A stretch of 64,000 bases of DNA, taken from positions 91,709 to 155,708 of the forward strand of contig NZ_QVLT01000008.1 of NCBI RefSeq assembly GCF_003417065.2, in the 5' to 3' direction. Every line of letters starts with the position of its first letter. Position 1 is the first letter of the stretch. The notes beneath the pieces were generated by a model, which saw only the letters and a program-made list of their open reading frames with translations, ran no database searches and was not told where the DNA came from. Source of the DNA: Hymenobacter lapidiphilus (GTDB lineage Bacteria; Bacteroidota; Bacteroidia; Cytophagales; Hymenobacteraceae). Below are positions 28,881-36,199 of this stretch, in pieces. A program made the translations under genes and the position numbers.

Positions 28881-28893
28881 GTGGTCGCGCTAG
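28881..28893. other. Attachment core, second copy (element A / prophage B)
   Basis: This is an exact copy of GTGGTCGCGCTAG at 23429-23441. To its right, CGGTAAGCCGTG (28907-28918) and CGGTAAACCGTG (28937-28948) form a near-identical pair 30 bases apart, candidate arm sites for integrase B, whose gene ends at 28990. Confidence 0.7.
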
Positions 28894-28989
28894 AAGCCGC
28901 ACGCTCCGGTAAGCCGTGGCAAGCCCCGGTACAATACGGTAAACCGTGATAGATAGGGCCGTTTATACCTGACCTGCCTTTACCATACT

Positions 28990-30357
28990 TTACCGCTCGT
29001 TGCCATCGTTTGCCAGGTCTCGTCGCACACCAGCGGCCTCTGTGTGTGAAGCCCGCAGCTTATCAAATGCCGAGAGCGTGGCCACGTGCCGCTTGGCTTC
29101 CCGGCTCTTGGCGTAGCGGCGGGTGGTGTTAATGCCGGAGTGGCCCAGACTATTCTGCACCTGGCCCAGATCCGCGTCGCCGTCGAGCAGCAAGGTAGCA
29201 AAGGTGTGCCGGGCCAGATGACAGGTGATGAACTGCCAGATGGGGCCGCGCCGCTCGATGCGGTGGGGCCCGCGCTGGCGCACCTGCAGGATGGGCCTAT
29301 CGAGTCCGGAGAGTTCGGCCGCCTGCTTGATGTACTCGTTCATTTTCTGATTGGAGAACACGGGCAGCCGGCCGGCATACCGTTCCCAGATTTCGACCGC
29401 TACCGGGTCCATGGCCACGCGCACCTTCGTTTTCTTGCGGCGGCCCTTGATCTGCACATACTCCAGAATGTGGCTGCCCAGCTCAACTACTACGTCCGAA
29501 GGCTGCAGCGCTTTCAGGTTGCCGTAGCGGGGCCCGGTAAAGCAGTTGAACACGAACACGTCGCGCGCCTGGCTCAGGTGGCCGGGTGGGAGTGGGGTTT
29601 CGTAGAGGCTCACTACCTCCTCAAATAGGAGCGGCTCAATTTCCACCTCGTAGGTGTACTCATCGGTGAGCCAGGCGAAGGGCAGACCCGCGAACTTGAG
29701 CAGCTGCCGGGTGGCGCCCACGTAGCGGCCGACGCTGTTGGATTCCAGCCCCAGCCCGCCCGACCGGTTGGGCGCATCCTCAATCAGGTACTCGCACCAC
29801 TTCTCCACCAGGTCGGAGCGGCGGGTTGTGGGGTCGGGTAGAATGTCCTGTAGCGTCGTGCCGGGCCGGAACAGCTCCCAGTGCATGGCCACGGGGTCTA
29901 CTTTGCGCAGCGTGTTGCTGGCATACTTGGAACGATAGAAGGCTTTCCACTCGGCCGCTACCTGCTCGATGCGCTGCTGGGGTAGGGCTAACGGTGCTGC
30001 TGGCTCACTAATAGGAGTGGGGGCGTCGGCTGTCAGGTTGAGCTGCTCCAGTAGGGCGGCCCGCATCTGCTCGGGGCTCACGCGTTGGCGCTGCTCCTCG
30101 GCCGTCTCCAGCAGCTTCTCGGCGGCTTTGTGCAGCTTGCCCAGCTTGCGGTTGATGCGCACGCAGCGGCCTTCATCCTGGGTGGAAACGCGCTGCTTTT
30201 TCGTCCAGAACTTTTTGAGCACTGAATCGCGCACGCCCAGGCGTACGGCGGGGCTAGTACCCGGCTCGGCGGCCGGATGGCGGGCCCAGCGCACCTCTAC
30301 GTAAATAGGATGCCGGCCCTCCGTGGCGTTGTTATGGAGGTAGAACCGGATGGTCAT
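28990..30357 (-). CDS. int: Tyrosine recombinase (integrase B, prophage)
   Basis: The 455-residue integrase carries catalytic Arg in FTGPRYGN, CHLARHT, LGHSGINTTRRYAK with the Tyr nucleophile, and a GRRKKTKVRV Lys region. TGPR replaces the more usual TGLR. It is unrelated in sequence to integrase A beyond the catalytic motifs. It ends 97 bases from the second att core and so marks the left end of prophage B. Its start is 2 bases from the stop of the DUF4236 gene, so both probably share one leftward transcript with the repressor. Confidence 0.95.
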   Translation of the reverse strand: MTIRFYLHNNATEGRHPIYVEVRWARHPAAEPGTSPAVRLGVRDSVLKKFWTKKQRVSTQDEGRCVRINRKLGKLHKAAEKLLETAEEQRQRVSPEQMRAALLEQLNLTADAPTPISEPAAPLALPQQRIEQVAAEWKAFYRSKYASNTLRKVDPVAMHWELFRPGTTLQDILPDPTTRRSDLVEKWCEYLIEDAPNRSGGLGLESNSVGRYVGATRQLLKFAGLPFAWLTDEYTYEVEIEPLLFEEVVSLYETPLPPGHLSQARDVFVFNCFTGPRYGNLKALQPSDVVVELGSHILEYVQIKGRRKKTKVRVAMDPVAVEIWERYAGRLPVFSNQKMNEYIKQAAELSGLDRPILQVRQRGPHRIERRGPIWQFITCHLARHTFATLLLDGDADLGQVQNSLGHSGINTTRRYAKSREAKRHVATLSAFDKLRASHTEAAGVRRDLANDGNER

Positions 30358-30359
30358 GA

Positions 30360-31355
30360 CTATCTGATAACAGCTTTGGTCACGATGCCGGCATGAATAT
30401 GGAAATAACTACCCGTTGTTTTGCTACCATAAACAAGCGTTTCCCGCTCTTTCCCATTTACTGATACCTTCTCAACCTTCGTTGGTTTGCCGAAGGCGTC
30501 GATTACTTGCTCGTGCGACATACCAATTATTATCTGATGAGCAATGAGCTGGCAAGCGGTTGCCTCATCATATTTAGTCTTGATCATATCTACGCGCGCC
30601 TTCTCTGCATATAATTCGCGGGCTAATCGATTTACCTCCAGCTCTAATACAATAAATCCGTATTTCTCGTCATCAGCCCGCTTCTGCCATGTAGCCAATT
30701 GCTCTTTGCTGATCAACCCCTCCACGTAAAGAGTATAAGCAGGAGCTAACACTTGCTGGATTTCAGATCTTCTTAACTCCTGTTTTTTTGCTTCGGCTTC
30801 TCTCAGCTCAATCCGTTGCCTTTCCAGTTTCTCCTCTTTCTCTCGAATGCCCTGCTCAATAAGCATTTGCAAGGCTTCGGCTTCATCTGCCTGCTTCTTA
30901 ATAAATGCTTCGTATTTAGCCTGTTTGGCTTTGCGTCTAGCGCCGCGAACTGCCCACCATATGGCCGTAACTGCGGCCCAGAAGAAAGCACCCCCTAATA
31001 ATGACCAATCCGTTTTCGCTGAAATGGAATTTATGAAAGAAGCTAGAGAGACTAATGTGAAAAAGCTAAAGAGGGCGACGCCAAAGCTGTACCAGCCCTT
31101 ATTAGCTGGCTGAGGATCCTGCGGAATAGAGGTGGCTGCATTTGAGTAGTTAGTGTTTCTGCCACTACCACTACCGCCTATTTTACTGCGGCTCGAAATA
31201 CCTGTACCAGGAATGCTCGCATTTAAATAAGCGCCTTTCTTTCCTATGTTAACGCTGGCGCCGCGCCCACCAACAGTTGTGCTAAATCCGCTCTTACTCA
31301 CATTGAGCTTAACGCCGGGCATTATTTTAAAGCTCTTACGAAATCGGAATGCCAT
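30360..31355 (-). CDS. DUF4236 membrane protein with coiled coil
   Basis: The 331-residue protein begins with a DUF4236 domain (FRFRKSFKIMPGVKLNVSKSGFSTTVGGRGASVNIG). Two membrane segments follow (about 88-110 and 118-138), then a long charged coiled coil (about 140-200), a SHOCT-like short helix region, and a C-terminal segment IGMSHEQVIDAFGKPTKVE resembling SmpA/OmlA-type repeats. It sits in the leftward lysogeny block between the integrase and repressor, so it is probably expressed from the silent prophage. A role in superinfection exclusion is possible by position only. GC is clearly lower than in the flanking genes. Confidence 0.8.
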   Translation of the reverse strand: MAFRFRKSFKIMPGVKLNVSKSGFSTTVGGRGASVNIGKKGAYLNASIPGTGISSRSKIGGSGSGRNTNYSNAATSIPQDPQPANKGWYSFGVALFSFFTLVSLASFINSISAKTDWSLLGGAFFWAAVTAIWWAVRGARRKAKQAKYEAFIKKQADEAEALQMLIEQGIREKEEKLERQRIELREAEAKKQELRRSEIQQVLAPAYTLYVEGLISKEQLATWQKRADDEKYGFIVLELEVNRLARELYAEKARVDMIKTKYDEATACQLIAHQIIIGMSHEQVIDAFGKPTKVEKVSVNGKERETLVYGSKTTGSYFHIHAGIVTKAVIR

Positions 31356-31388
31356 AGCAATTTTACTTTACATGAGTAATTATTAAAA

Positions 31389-31568
31389 CTAACAGCCGCA
31401 GCCTTTACCAACAGTCCAAAAGCATTTGCTCGACGCCTGGCAATCAGCTTTATTGTATTTGCTGCAGCCGCATTGGCTACCGCCCTTAGAGCTGGATGGG
31501 GAGGGGTCGCCGCCGCCGCTACAGGCAGCGAAGAATGTTACACACAGGATGAGTAGAGCTTTTTTCAC
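31389..31568 (-). CDS. Tiny Cys-rich lipoprotein
   Basis: A GTG-started frame of 59 residues on the minus strand: VKKALLILCVTFFAAC is a complete lipoprotein signal with lipobox FAAC. The mature 44 residues carry seven further Cys (QCGCSKYNKADC, SSKC, KGCGC), suggesting a disulfide-knotted or metal-binding surface peptide. It lies between the DUF4236 gene and the repressor, in the same direction. The combination of lipobox and Cys spacing makes it a likely real gene despite its size. Confidence 0.65.
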   Translation of the reverse strand: MKKALLILCVTFFAACSGGGDPSPSSSKGGSQCGCSKYNKADCQASSKCFWTVGKGCGC

Positions 31569-31599
31569 GGGTCTTAGAATATGGGTTGGTGTAATTGAA

Positions 31600-32331
31600 T
31601 TAGCGAATAGGCACGTCGACGCCCCGTATCACGCGCCACATGCCGTGGATGTCGTCGATGATGACTTCCTCAATGCCGCCCTCGGCGTTATCGGATTCGA
31701 GTATCACCTTACCCGTGGCCCGGAGCGTGTTGTGCTTGATGCGCTTGATGACGAAGTGGTGCTGGAACACGACGATGTACACGCCGGGCCGCGCGTCCTT
31801 CCACTGGTCCACGTTGGATAACTCCTCGACCAGCACCTTCATGCCGCTGCGCAGCTGGGGCTCCATCGAGTCGCCGTCGATATCGACGACCAGCCCTTCC
31901 TCGGGGTCGCCAATCATGCGGATGACGGGGAATAGCGGCAAGTCCCGATAGTCGTAATCGTTCATAAAGGATTCAGCGAAAGTGGCCCGCGCTCCAATTT
32001 CCAGGCGACGGTAGTACACCATCTCCTTTTTGTCGAAGTGCGCGGCGAAGCGGGCATTGCTTTTGTCGGACATGAGCGGACCCAGCGGGTGCTCCTCGGG
32101 GGCTACCTGCATGATAGGGGCGGGGTGCTTGCCGGTCTCGATGTATTCGGGGGTGGTTTTGTAGGCAGCGGCAATCTTCTCTAAAACTTTAGGTCGAATG
32201 CGCGCAGCGTCATCCGCTTCATAGCGATGAACCGTTTGCCTGCTTTTATCAATGGCCTTACCCACCTCTTCCAAGGTCATGTCAGCTGCCTCTCGGAGCT
32301 TGGCAAGTCTGATGCCGCGTGAATTAGCCAT
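31600..32331 (-). CDS. Prophage repressor (XRE HTH plus S24 peptidase)
   Basis: The 243-residue protein has an N-terminal HTH (RLAKLREAADMTLEEVGKAIDKSRQTVHRYEAD, about 8-40) and a C-terminal LexA/CI-type S24 self-cleavage domain, with Ser155 in DGDSMEPQL and Lys196 in FVIKRIKH. It should maintain lysogeny and be inactivated by RecA-stimulated autocleavage after DNA damage. It is transcribed divergently from the early operon across a 125-base operator region. Confidence 0.95.
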   Translation of the reverse strand: MANSRGIRLAKLREAADMTLEEVGKAIDKSRQTVHRYEADDAARIRPKVLEKIAAAYKTTPEYIETGKHPAPIMQVAPEEHPLGPLMSDKSNARFAAHFDKKEMVYYRRLEIGARATFAESFMNDYDYRDLPLFPVIRMIGDPEEGLVVDIDGDSMEPQLRSGMKVLVEELSNVDQWKDARPGVYIVVFQHHFVIKRIKHNTLRATGKVILESDNAEGGIEEVIIDDIHGMWRVIRGVDVPIR

Positions 32332-32456
32332 GTTTCCGTGATATTTCGGAACAAAGCAACACAGTTTGTAACAGTTTGTGAAGGAATTTCACAACATATC
32401 CTTTGTTGTTCCGTTTTATCACGTATATTTGTCATACCCCATCACACTTTACCGCC
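32332..32456. promoter_or_regulatory. Prophage immunity/operator region with early promoter
   Basis: Two copies of a 17-bp site face each other: CGTGATATTTCGGAACA (32337-32353) and, inverted, CGTGATAAAACGGAACA (32407-32423), differing at 3 positions. Between them lie a direct repeat ACAGTTTGT (32361-32369, 32371-32379) and a palindrome TTGTGAA...TTCACAA (32376-32394). The rightward promoter is probably TTTG (32402-32405) with TATATTTG (32424-32431) and an 18-base spacer, so the right operator exactly fills the spacer and repressor binding would block it. Confidence 0.75.
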
Positions 32457-32636
32457 ATGTCAAATACCCAAACCCCCAAATTGCACCCCGTTCGAGGTGA
32501 GGTTGACTCTGCCACGAAGGAGGCTATGCGTGACGAACAAGAGCGTTTACGCAAGGAAACAGGCCGCCGCCCATCCTTGAATGAGGTTGTCGGGCGGTGG
32601 CTTACTGAGAGAGCAGGGCACCTAGCAGAGGCCTAA
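32457..32636 (+). CDS. Small ribbon-helix-helix-like early regulator
   Basis: The 59-residue protein starts at ATG 32457, 26 bases downstream of the early promoter. The core SATKEAMRDEQERLRKETGRRPSLNEVVGRWLTERA fits a compact RHH or short helical DNA-binding fold. As the first gene opposite the repressor it occupies the cro position. The assignment is by position and size. Confidence 0.6.
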   Translation: MSNTQTPKLHPVRGEVDSATKEAMRDEQERLRKETGRRPSLNEVVGRWLTERAGHLAEA

Positions 32637-32709
32637 TATTTTTTTGCCCTCTATTTCACGTTTTGTTCCATTTATTCACATCTCATCACTTTTAACAAAG
32701 TCCCCTCCC

Positions 32710-33066
32710 ATGCAAACCACTCCCTCTTCCCACCTTACTGCCTCCGCCGGCGGGGCGGCCGTCAACCAGAACTGGGTGACGATGCTCGAAATCAATGCCC
32801 GCGCCTCGGCCGAAGCCGAAGTGAGCACCCGCACCTATGTGCAAAGCCCGAAGCAGAGCCAGGAAAAGAAGTATGACGACCGCCTGCACATCCGGCTGGG
32901 CTGTGGCAAGACCAAGGCCTACGAGCTGCTCAAGGCCTATGAGCTGGGCCAGGAGGGCGGGCTGCGCCACCAGCGCATTGGCAATAAGTACATCGTCACG
33001 GAGCAGGCCGTGCAGGAGTTTTTCGGCGACGCGCCGATGCAGGTGAGCACTTCTAAAGCAGCCTAA
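32710..33066 (+). CDS. HTH domain protein (excisionase/MerR-like)
   Basis: From ATG 32710 the product is 118 residues. The C-terminal half is an HTH_17-type DNA-binding domain (IRLGCGKTKAYELLKAYELGQEGGLRHQRIGNKYIVTEQAVQEFF). It may be the prophage excisionase or a second early regulator. The N-terminal half is low in predicted structure. Confidence 0.65.
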   Translation: MQTTPSSHLTASAGGAAVNQNWVTMLEINARASAEAEVSTRTYVQSPKQSQEKKYDDRLHIRLGCGKTKAYELLKAYELGQEGGLRHQRIGNKYIVTEQAVQEFFGDAPMQVSTSKAA

Positions 33067-33069
33067 CTC

Positions 33070-33306
33070 ATGCAGCTCACCACTACCCACACCAACCGCA
33101 TCAACCCGGCCGAGCTGCGCTATCTGCGCACGGCGCTGGCTGCCTGCACCATCGGCTGCCGCTACTCGGCTATGCAGGCCATTGTCGTCTACGCGCACCT
33201 GCATGACGGGCTGGAACTAACCGATGAGGCAGCCTATCTGACGGCTGAAATGGCCGCTGCCGAAGCCACCAGTAACGCGCTGCACCTGAGCGCCACCGCC
33301 CGCTAA
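33070..33306 (+). CDS. Early phage hypothetical protein, 78 residues
   Basis: A small helical protein (INPAELRYLRTALAACTIGCRYSAMQAIVVYAHLHDG). It starts 3 bases after the preceding stop, which supports translation as part of the early operon. No family is recognised. Confidence 0.55.
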   Translation: MQLTTTHTNRINPAELRYLRTALAACTIGCRYSAMQAIVVYAHLHDGLELTDEAAYLTAEMAAAEATSNALHLSATAR

Positions 33307-33320
33307 CACCGTCCGCTGCC

Positions 33321-33644
33321 ATGTCCGAAATCGTCCTGATCCGCCCCGAGAACCTGAACGCGCCGGCCAACGAGCTGATGTGCCAGTCGCTGCGCAATAA
33401 CATCTACGCCGTGCTCTCTGGCCCCCTCTTCCACCGCTACGAGCGGGTGAAGGCCAAGCTCAATTGCGTGCAGGTACACGATGCCGGCCAGCTCCAGCGC
33501 TACTACGCCGCCGTGCAACGGGAGCGCACCAAGCGCGAAGCCAATGCCGGTCTGGCTGCCCGCTACGAGGCGCTGCCTGCTGAGCAGGACGAGGAGGCCT
33601 TTCGGCAGCAGGAATACGACGAATGCGACCGAGACGCTGCTTAA
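33321..33644 (+). CDS. Early phage hypothetical protein, 107 residues
   Basis: A helical, charged protein (NAPANELMCQSLRNNIYAVLSG; then RERTKREANAGLAARYEALPAEQDEEAFRQQEYDE with an acidic end). No motif or membrane segment is seen. It is tightly placed in the early operon. Confidence 0.55.
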   Translation: MSEIVLIRPENLNAPANELMCQSLRNNIYAVLSGPLFHRYERVKAKLNCVQVHDAGQLQRYYAAVQRERTKREANAGLAARYEALPAEQDEEAFRQQEYDECDRDAA

Positions 33645-33674
33645 CTGATTCTCTCACCCTCACATCATTGTCCG

Positions 33675-33920
33675 ATGCTAACTGTCAAAATCACTACCCA
33701 TCATGGCCGCCGTGAAATCACCGCCGTCGCCTCTGATTCGCGCTACGGCGACTTGGCCAGCGAAACCCGCACCGGTACCGGCAGCCGCGCGAAATCCGCC
33801 CTCGAAGTAGAAGTGCGCCGCCTGGGTGAACAGCAGCTCAGCGCCCTCAACCGGGCTGGTGCCGTGCAGGCCGCCGCCGGTAGCATCACCGAAACCCGCC
33901 TCATTGGCCAGCGCCTGTAG
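33675..33920 (+). CDS. Early phage hypothetical protein, 81 residues
   Basis: An 81-residue protein with a beta-rich start (MLTVKITTHHGRREITAVASDSRYGD) and a helical second half. No family is recognised. The next gene starts 2 bases after its stop. Confidence 0.5.
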   Translation: MLTVKITTHHGRREITAVASDSRYGDLASETRTGTGSRAKSALEVEVRRLGEQQLSALNRAGAVQAAAGSITETRLIGQRL

Positions 33921-33922
33921 CC

Positions 33923-34111
33923 ATGCACTACTACCAACGACCTGCCTATTCCGCTGCCGAGCGCCACGAGCGCCGCACCAGCCTGGTGCGCTATGCTGTC
34001 ATCACGACCACGCTGCTGCTGGTGTGCGCGCTGCTGAGCCTGGCATTGCCCGGCTGCAGCGCCGGCCCCACGGCTGAGCAGCGCGCCGAGCACGCCATGC
34101 CGGCCCGCTAA
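33923..34111 (+). CDS. Small single-pass membrane or lipoprotein
   Basis: The 62-residue product has a basic N-terminus and one hydrophobic segment (YAVITTTLLLVCALLSLALPGC) ending in a Cys, which could be a lipobox (LPGC) or a plain membrane anchor. It may be a small phage inner-membrane protein; no function is assigned. Confidence 0.5.
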   Translation: MHYYQRPAYSAAERHERRTSLVRYAVITTTLLLVCALLSLALPGCSAGPTAEQRAEHAMPAR

Positions 34112-34116
34112 ACGCA

Positions 34117-34147
34117 ATAGGGCCGCCCATTGCCCGGGCGGCCCTAT
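34117..34147. terminator. GC-rich hairpin without T run
   Basis: ATAGGGCCGCC (34117-34127) pairs with GGCGGCCCTAT (34137-34147). There is no T run, so it may attenuate or protect the transcript without terminating it. Confidence 0.45.
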
Positions 34148-34178
34148 CACTCATTTCACTCTAACGACTGCAAAGCTA

Positions 34179-34919
34179 ATGCAAACCTCCGAACAACTAG
34201 CCGCCTTCCGCGCCCTGTGCAAAGCCAACCTGCTGGGCAAGGCCGATGTGTGGCAGCACAAACAGTCCGGCAACTGGATTATCGGCCGCGCCGGCATCGA
34301 GAAGATTCAGGGCCTCAACAACATTCAGGTGGGCATCGAGCTGGCCGCGGCCGGGGCAGACTTCGCCATCGTGAAAGCCGCCGCCGTGCGCACTGTGGAG
34401 CGCAAGAAAATCAAAGTCGAGTCGCTGGGCTCAGCCAATGCCAAGAACAGCCAGGTGAGCTACTACGCCGAGATGGCTGAGAAGCGGGCCAAGTCTCGCT
34501 CCATCCTGATGCTGATGGGCTTCTACGAGTTGGGCGTGTACGGGGAAGAAGAGGCGGATGATTTCAGCGCTGCCAAGAATAGAGATGCCGCCCGGTTAGA
34601 GGATGAGCAGCCGGCACCTGTAGCCGCTCCAGCCCCGCGCCCCACTCAGCCGGCCGCATCCGCGCCCATGCTGCCGGCTTCGGTTCCTCTGGTTCCCTCC
34701 GCTGGTGCCGCCCTAAGCAGTGAGGAGCAGGATGATCTGCCCATGGATAAGCTGGTGGTATTGAGCTTTCTGAAAGAGGCTGAAACGCTGGAGGAATTGC
34801 AGGCCGCCTGGCTGGGAGAGGCCAAGGGCTGGCACCTGGATCAGGATGTGTATGCCGCCAAAGAAGACCGCAAAGCTCATTTATCCGCCAACCAAACCCT
34901 TGCTACTCATGGCCGCTAA
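34179..34919 (+). CDS. Phage early protein, possibly recombination-linked
   Basis: The 246-residue protein has an N-terminal domain containing VSYYAEMAEKRAKSRSILMLMGFYELGVYGEEEADDF. This 'AEKRAKxR...G.Y...EEAD' block is common in early phage genes that I associate loosely with ssDNA-annealing or DNA-repair cassettes, but I cannot assign a family. A Pro/Ala-rich linker (about 145-185) precedes a small helical C-terminal domain (LPMDKLVVLSFLKEAETLEELQAAW), as in several phage proteins. Confidence 0.6.
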   Translation: MQTSEQLAAFRALCKANLLGKADVWQHKQSGNWIIGRAGIEKIQGLNNIQVGIELAAAGADFAIVKAAAVRTVERKKIKVESLGSANAKNSQVSYYAEMAEKRAKSRSILMLMGFYELGVYGEEEADDFSAAKNRDAARLEDEQPAPVAAPAPRPTQPAASAPMLPASVPLVPSAGAALSSEEQDDLPMDKLVVLSFLKEAETLEELQAAWLGEAKGWHLDQDVYAAKEDRKAHLSANQTLATHGR

Positions 34920-35700
34920 ACCAACCCGCATCTGGAGCGCCGCCGAGCTGGCCGTGCTTACTACCGAATACCCGCTGCACGGTGCCAAGCATACGGCCGC
35001 GCTGCTAGGCCGGGCCGTTTCGGCCGTGCACACCCGCGCCCACCGCCTGGGCCTTGCGGCCGGCAGCTGCCAGAGCTGGAGTACTGAGCACACTGCCCTG
35101 CTGCATAAGCACTATCCCATCGATGGCCCTACCACGGTGGTAGGCCTGCTGCCCCACACGCGCACGGCCATTCTCAAGCGGGCGCAGATACTGGGCCTCA
35201 CGTCCGGCAAAAAAGCCGGGCAGCGCCGCTGGAGCACCGAGCACGCCGCCCTCTTCGCCCGTGACTACCCTGCTGGCCGGCCGCTGGCGGAGCTGGCCAA
35301 TGAGCTAGGCCGCAGCACGGCCGCGCTCGTTACCCGCGCCCACCAACTGGGCCTGCTGCGGCTGCCGGGTAGGAAGCCGGCCCGGCCCCGTGCTCACCCC
35401 CCAGCCCGCCGTGCTACTGTCCTGGCTCCGAAGCCAGCTCCAGTTCCGAAGGCCGCACCGGCAGCCAAGCCGCCGAAGCCGCCGAAGGATATCCGACTCG
35501 CAGTGAAGCAGAAGGCCAAAGCCCAGGCAGCGAAGAAGCAGGCCCCTAAAAAGCCCACCACCGCCAAGAAGTGGTACCACTACCGCATGGGCTCACCTGA
35601 GTACGAGGCAGGCCTGGCTGCTACTACCGCCGGCAAACAGCGCACCACCATCCTCGATGAAAACGGCCGCACGGCCATCGTGTGGCGCAACGCCGCTTAA
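34909..35700 (+). CDS. Triple Myb/SANT-like DNA-binding protein
   Basis: From ATG 34909, overlapping the previous gene by 11 bases, the product is 263 residues. Three tandem units of about 50 residues each begin with an IWSAAE- or WSTEH-type Trp and end in RAHRLGL, RAQILGL or RAHQLGL; the pattern W-S-x-E-x-x-x-L-x-x-x-Y-P...A-x-L-x-R-x resembles Myb/SANT or GcrA-like helices. A Pro/Lys/Ala-rich basic tail follows (about 150-215), then a small C-terminal segment. It is probably a phage DNA-binding regulator or architectural protein. Confidence 0.7.
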   Translation: MAAKPTRIWSAAELAVLTTEYPLHGAKHTAALLGRAVSAVHTRAHRLGLAAGSCQSWSTEHTALLHKHYPIDGPTTVVGLLPHTRTAILKRAQILGLTSGKKAGQRRWSTEHAALFARDYPAGRPLAELANELGRSTAALVTRAHQLGLLRLPGRKPARPRAHPPARRATVLAPKPAPVPKAAPAAKPPKPPKDIRLAVKQKAKAQAAKKQAPKKPTTAKKWYHYRMGSPEYEAGLAATTAGKQRTTILDENGRTAIVWRNAA

Positions 35701-35728
35701 GCAATCCCCTTTTCTAAATCCCAAACCC

Positions 35729-36154
35729 ATGATGGAACAGAACCTTTTCGCCGGCATGGAGTCGGCCGCCCGCCGCTCCCACCTCGAAGCCGAGGCCTAC
35801 AAAGTAGTCGAAGGGGAGCCCTATGACCGCCCCTTGGAAGATGGGGAATTGGATGAGCGCAAAAACGCGCTGCTCACCACCCTGGAGAAGATGGACTCGC
35901 TGGGTGATGAAAAGAAGGAAGTGATGGCCGAATTCAAATACCGGCTCGACGCTTTCAAAAAGGCGCTCGGCACGCTCAAGCTGGAGCTGCGCACCGGCCA
36001 CACCCGCTCGGTGGGCACGCTCTACTACATCCCCGACTACGACGCCCGCCGCATGGGCCTCTACACCGACGAGGGTACGCTCATCAGCAGCCGCGGCCTA
36101 CTACCCGAAGAGCGCCAGCAGAACGTGTTCATGCGCCGCTCGGCCGGCGAATAA
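35729..36154 (+). CDS. Early phage protein with coiled-coil-like helices
   Basis: From ATG 35729 (a second Met, 35732, follows) the product is 141 residues. A charged helical centre (DERKNALLTTLEKMDSLGDEKKEVMAEFKYRLDAFKKALGTLKLEL) is followed by YYIPDYDARRMGLYTDEGTLISSRGLLPEERQ. Proteins of this shape occur in early cassettes of Bacteroidota phages; the function is unknown to me. Confidence 0.55.
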   Translation: MMEQNLFAGMESAARRSHLEAEAYKVVEGEPYDRPLEDGELDERKNALLTTLEKMDSLGDEKKEVMAEFKYRLDAFKKALGTLKLELRTGHTRSVGTLYYIPDYDARRMGLYTDEGTLISSRGLLPEERQQNVFMRRSAGE

Positions 36155-36199
36155 GCAGCCGCCTTTCCTTCGCTATTCAATTCCTCACAACTGTTTGCC

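Larger units (their letters stand above)
23429..28893. mobile_element. Integrative element A (5.5 kb)
   Basis: The element is bounded by the 13-bp repeat GTGGTCGCGCTAG, with a second 19-bp direct repeat, GGCCCCGATACCGGCCCCG, just inside each end (23560-23578 and 28808-28826). Contents in order: tyrosine recombinase, HTH/excisionase-like protein, gene II/X-like replication protein, and four to five unknown genes. It carries no Zot-like ATPase, coat protein, relaxase or transfer gene that I recognise, so it looks like a satellite or a small replicative integrative element. CTAG is unusually frequent from 25.5 to 28.7 kb. Confidence 0.75.

Noticed and set aside
23429..28893. CRISPR array or phage-defence cassette in element A
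   Set aside because: No regularly spaced repeats and no nuclease, helicase or toxin-antitoxin motif could be seen in its proteins.
30844..31113. Plus-strand frames within the DUF4236 gene
   Set aside because: They lie antisense to a protein with a recognised domain and show no start signal.
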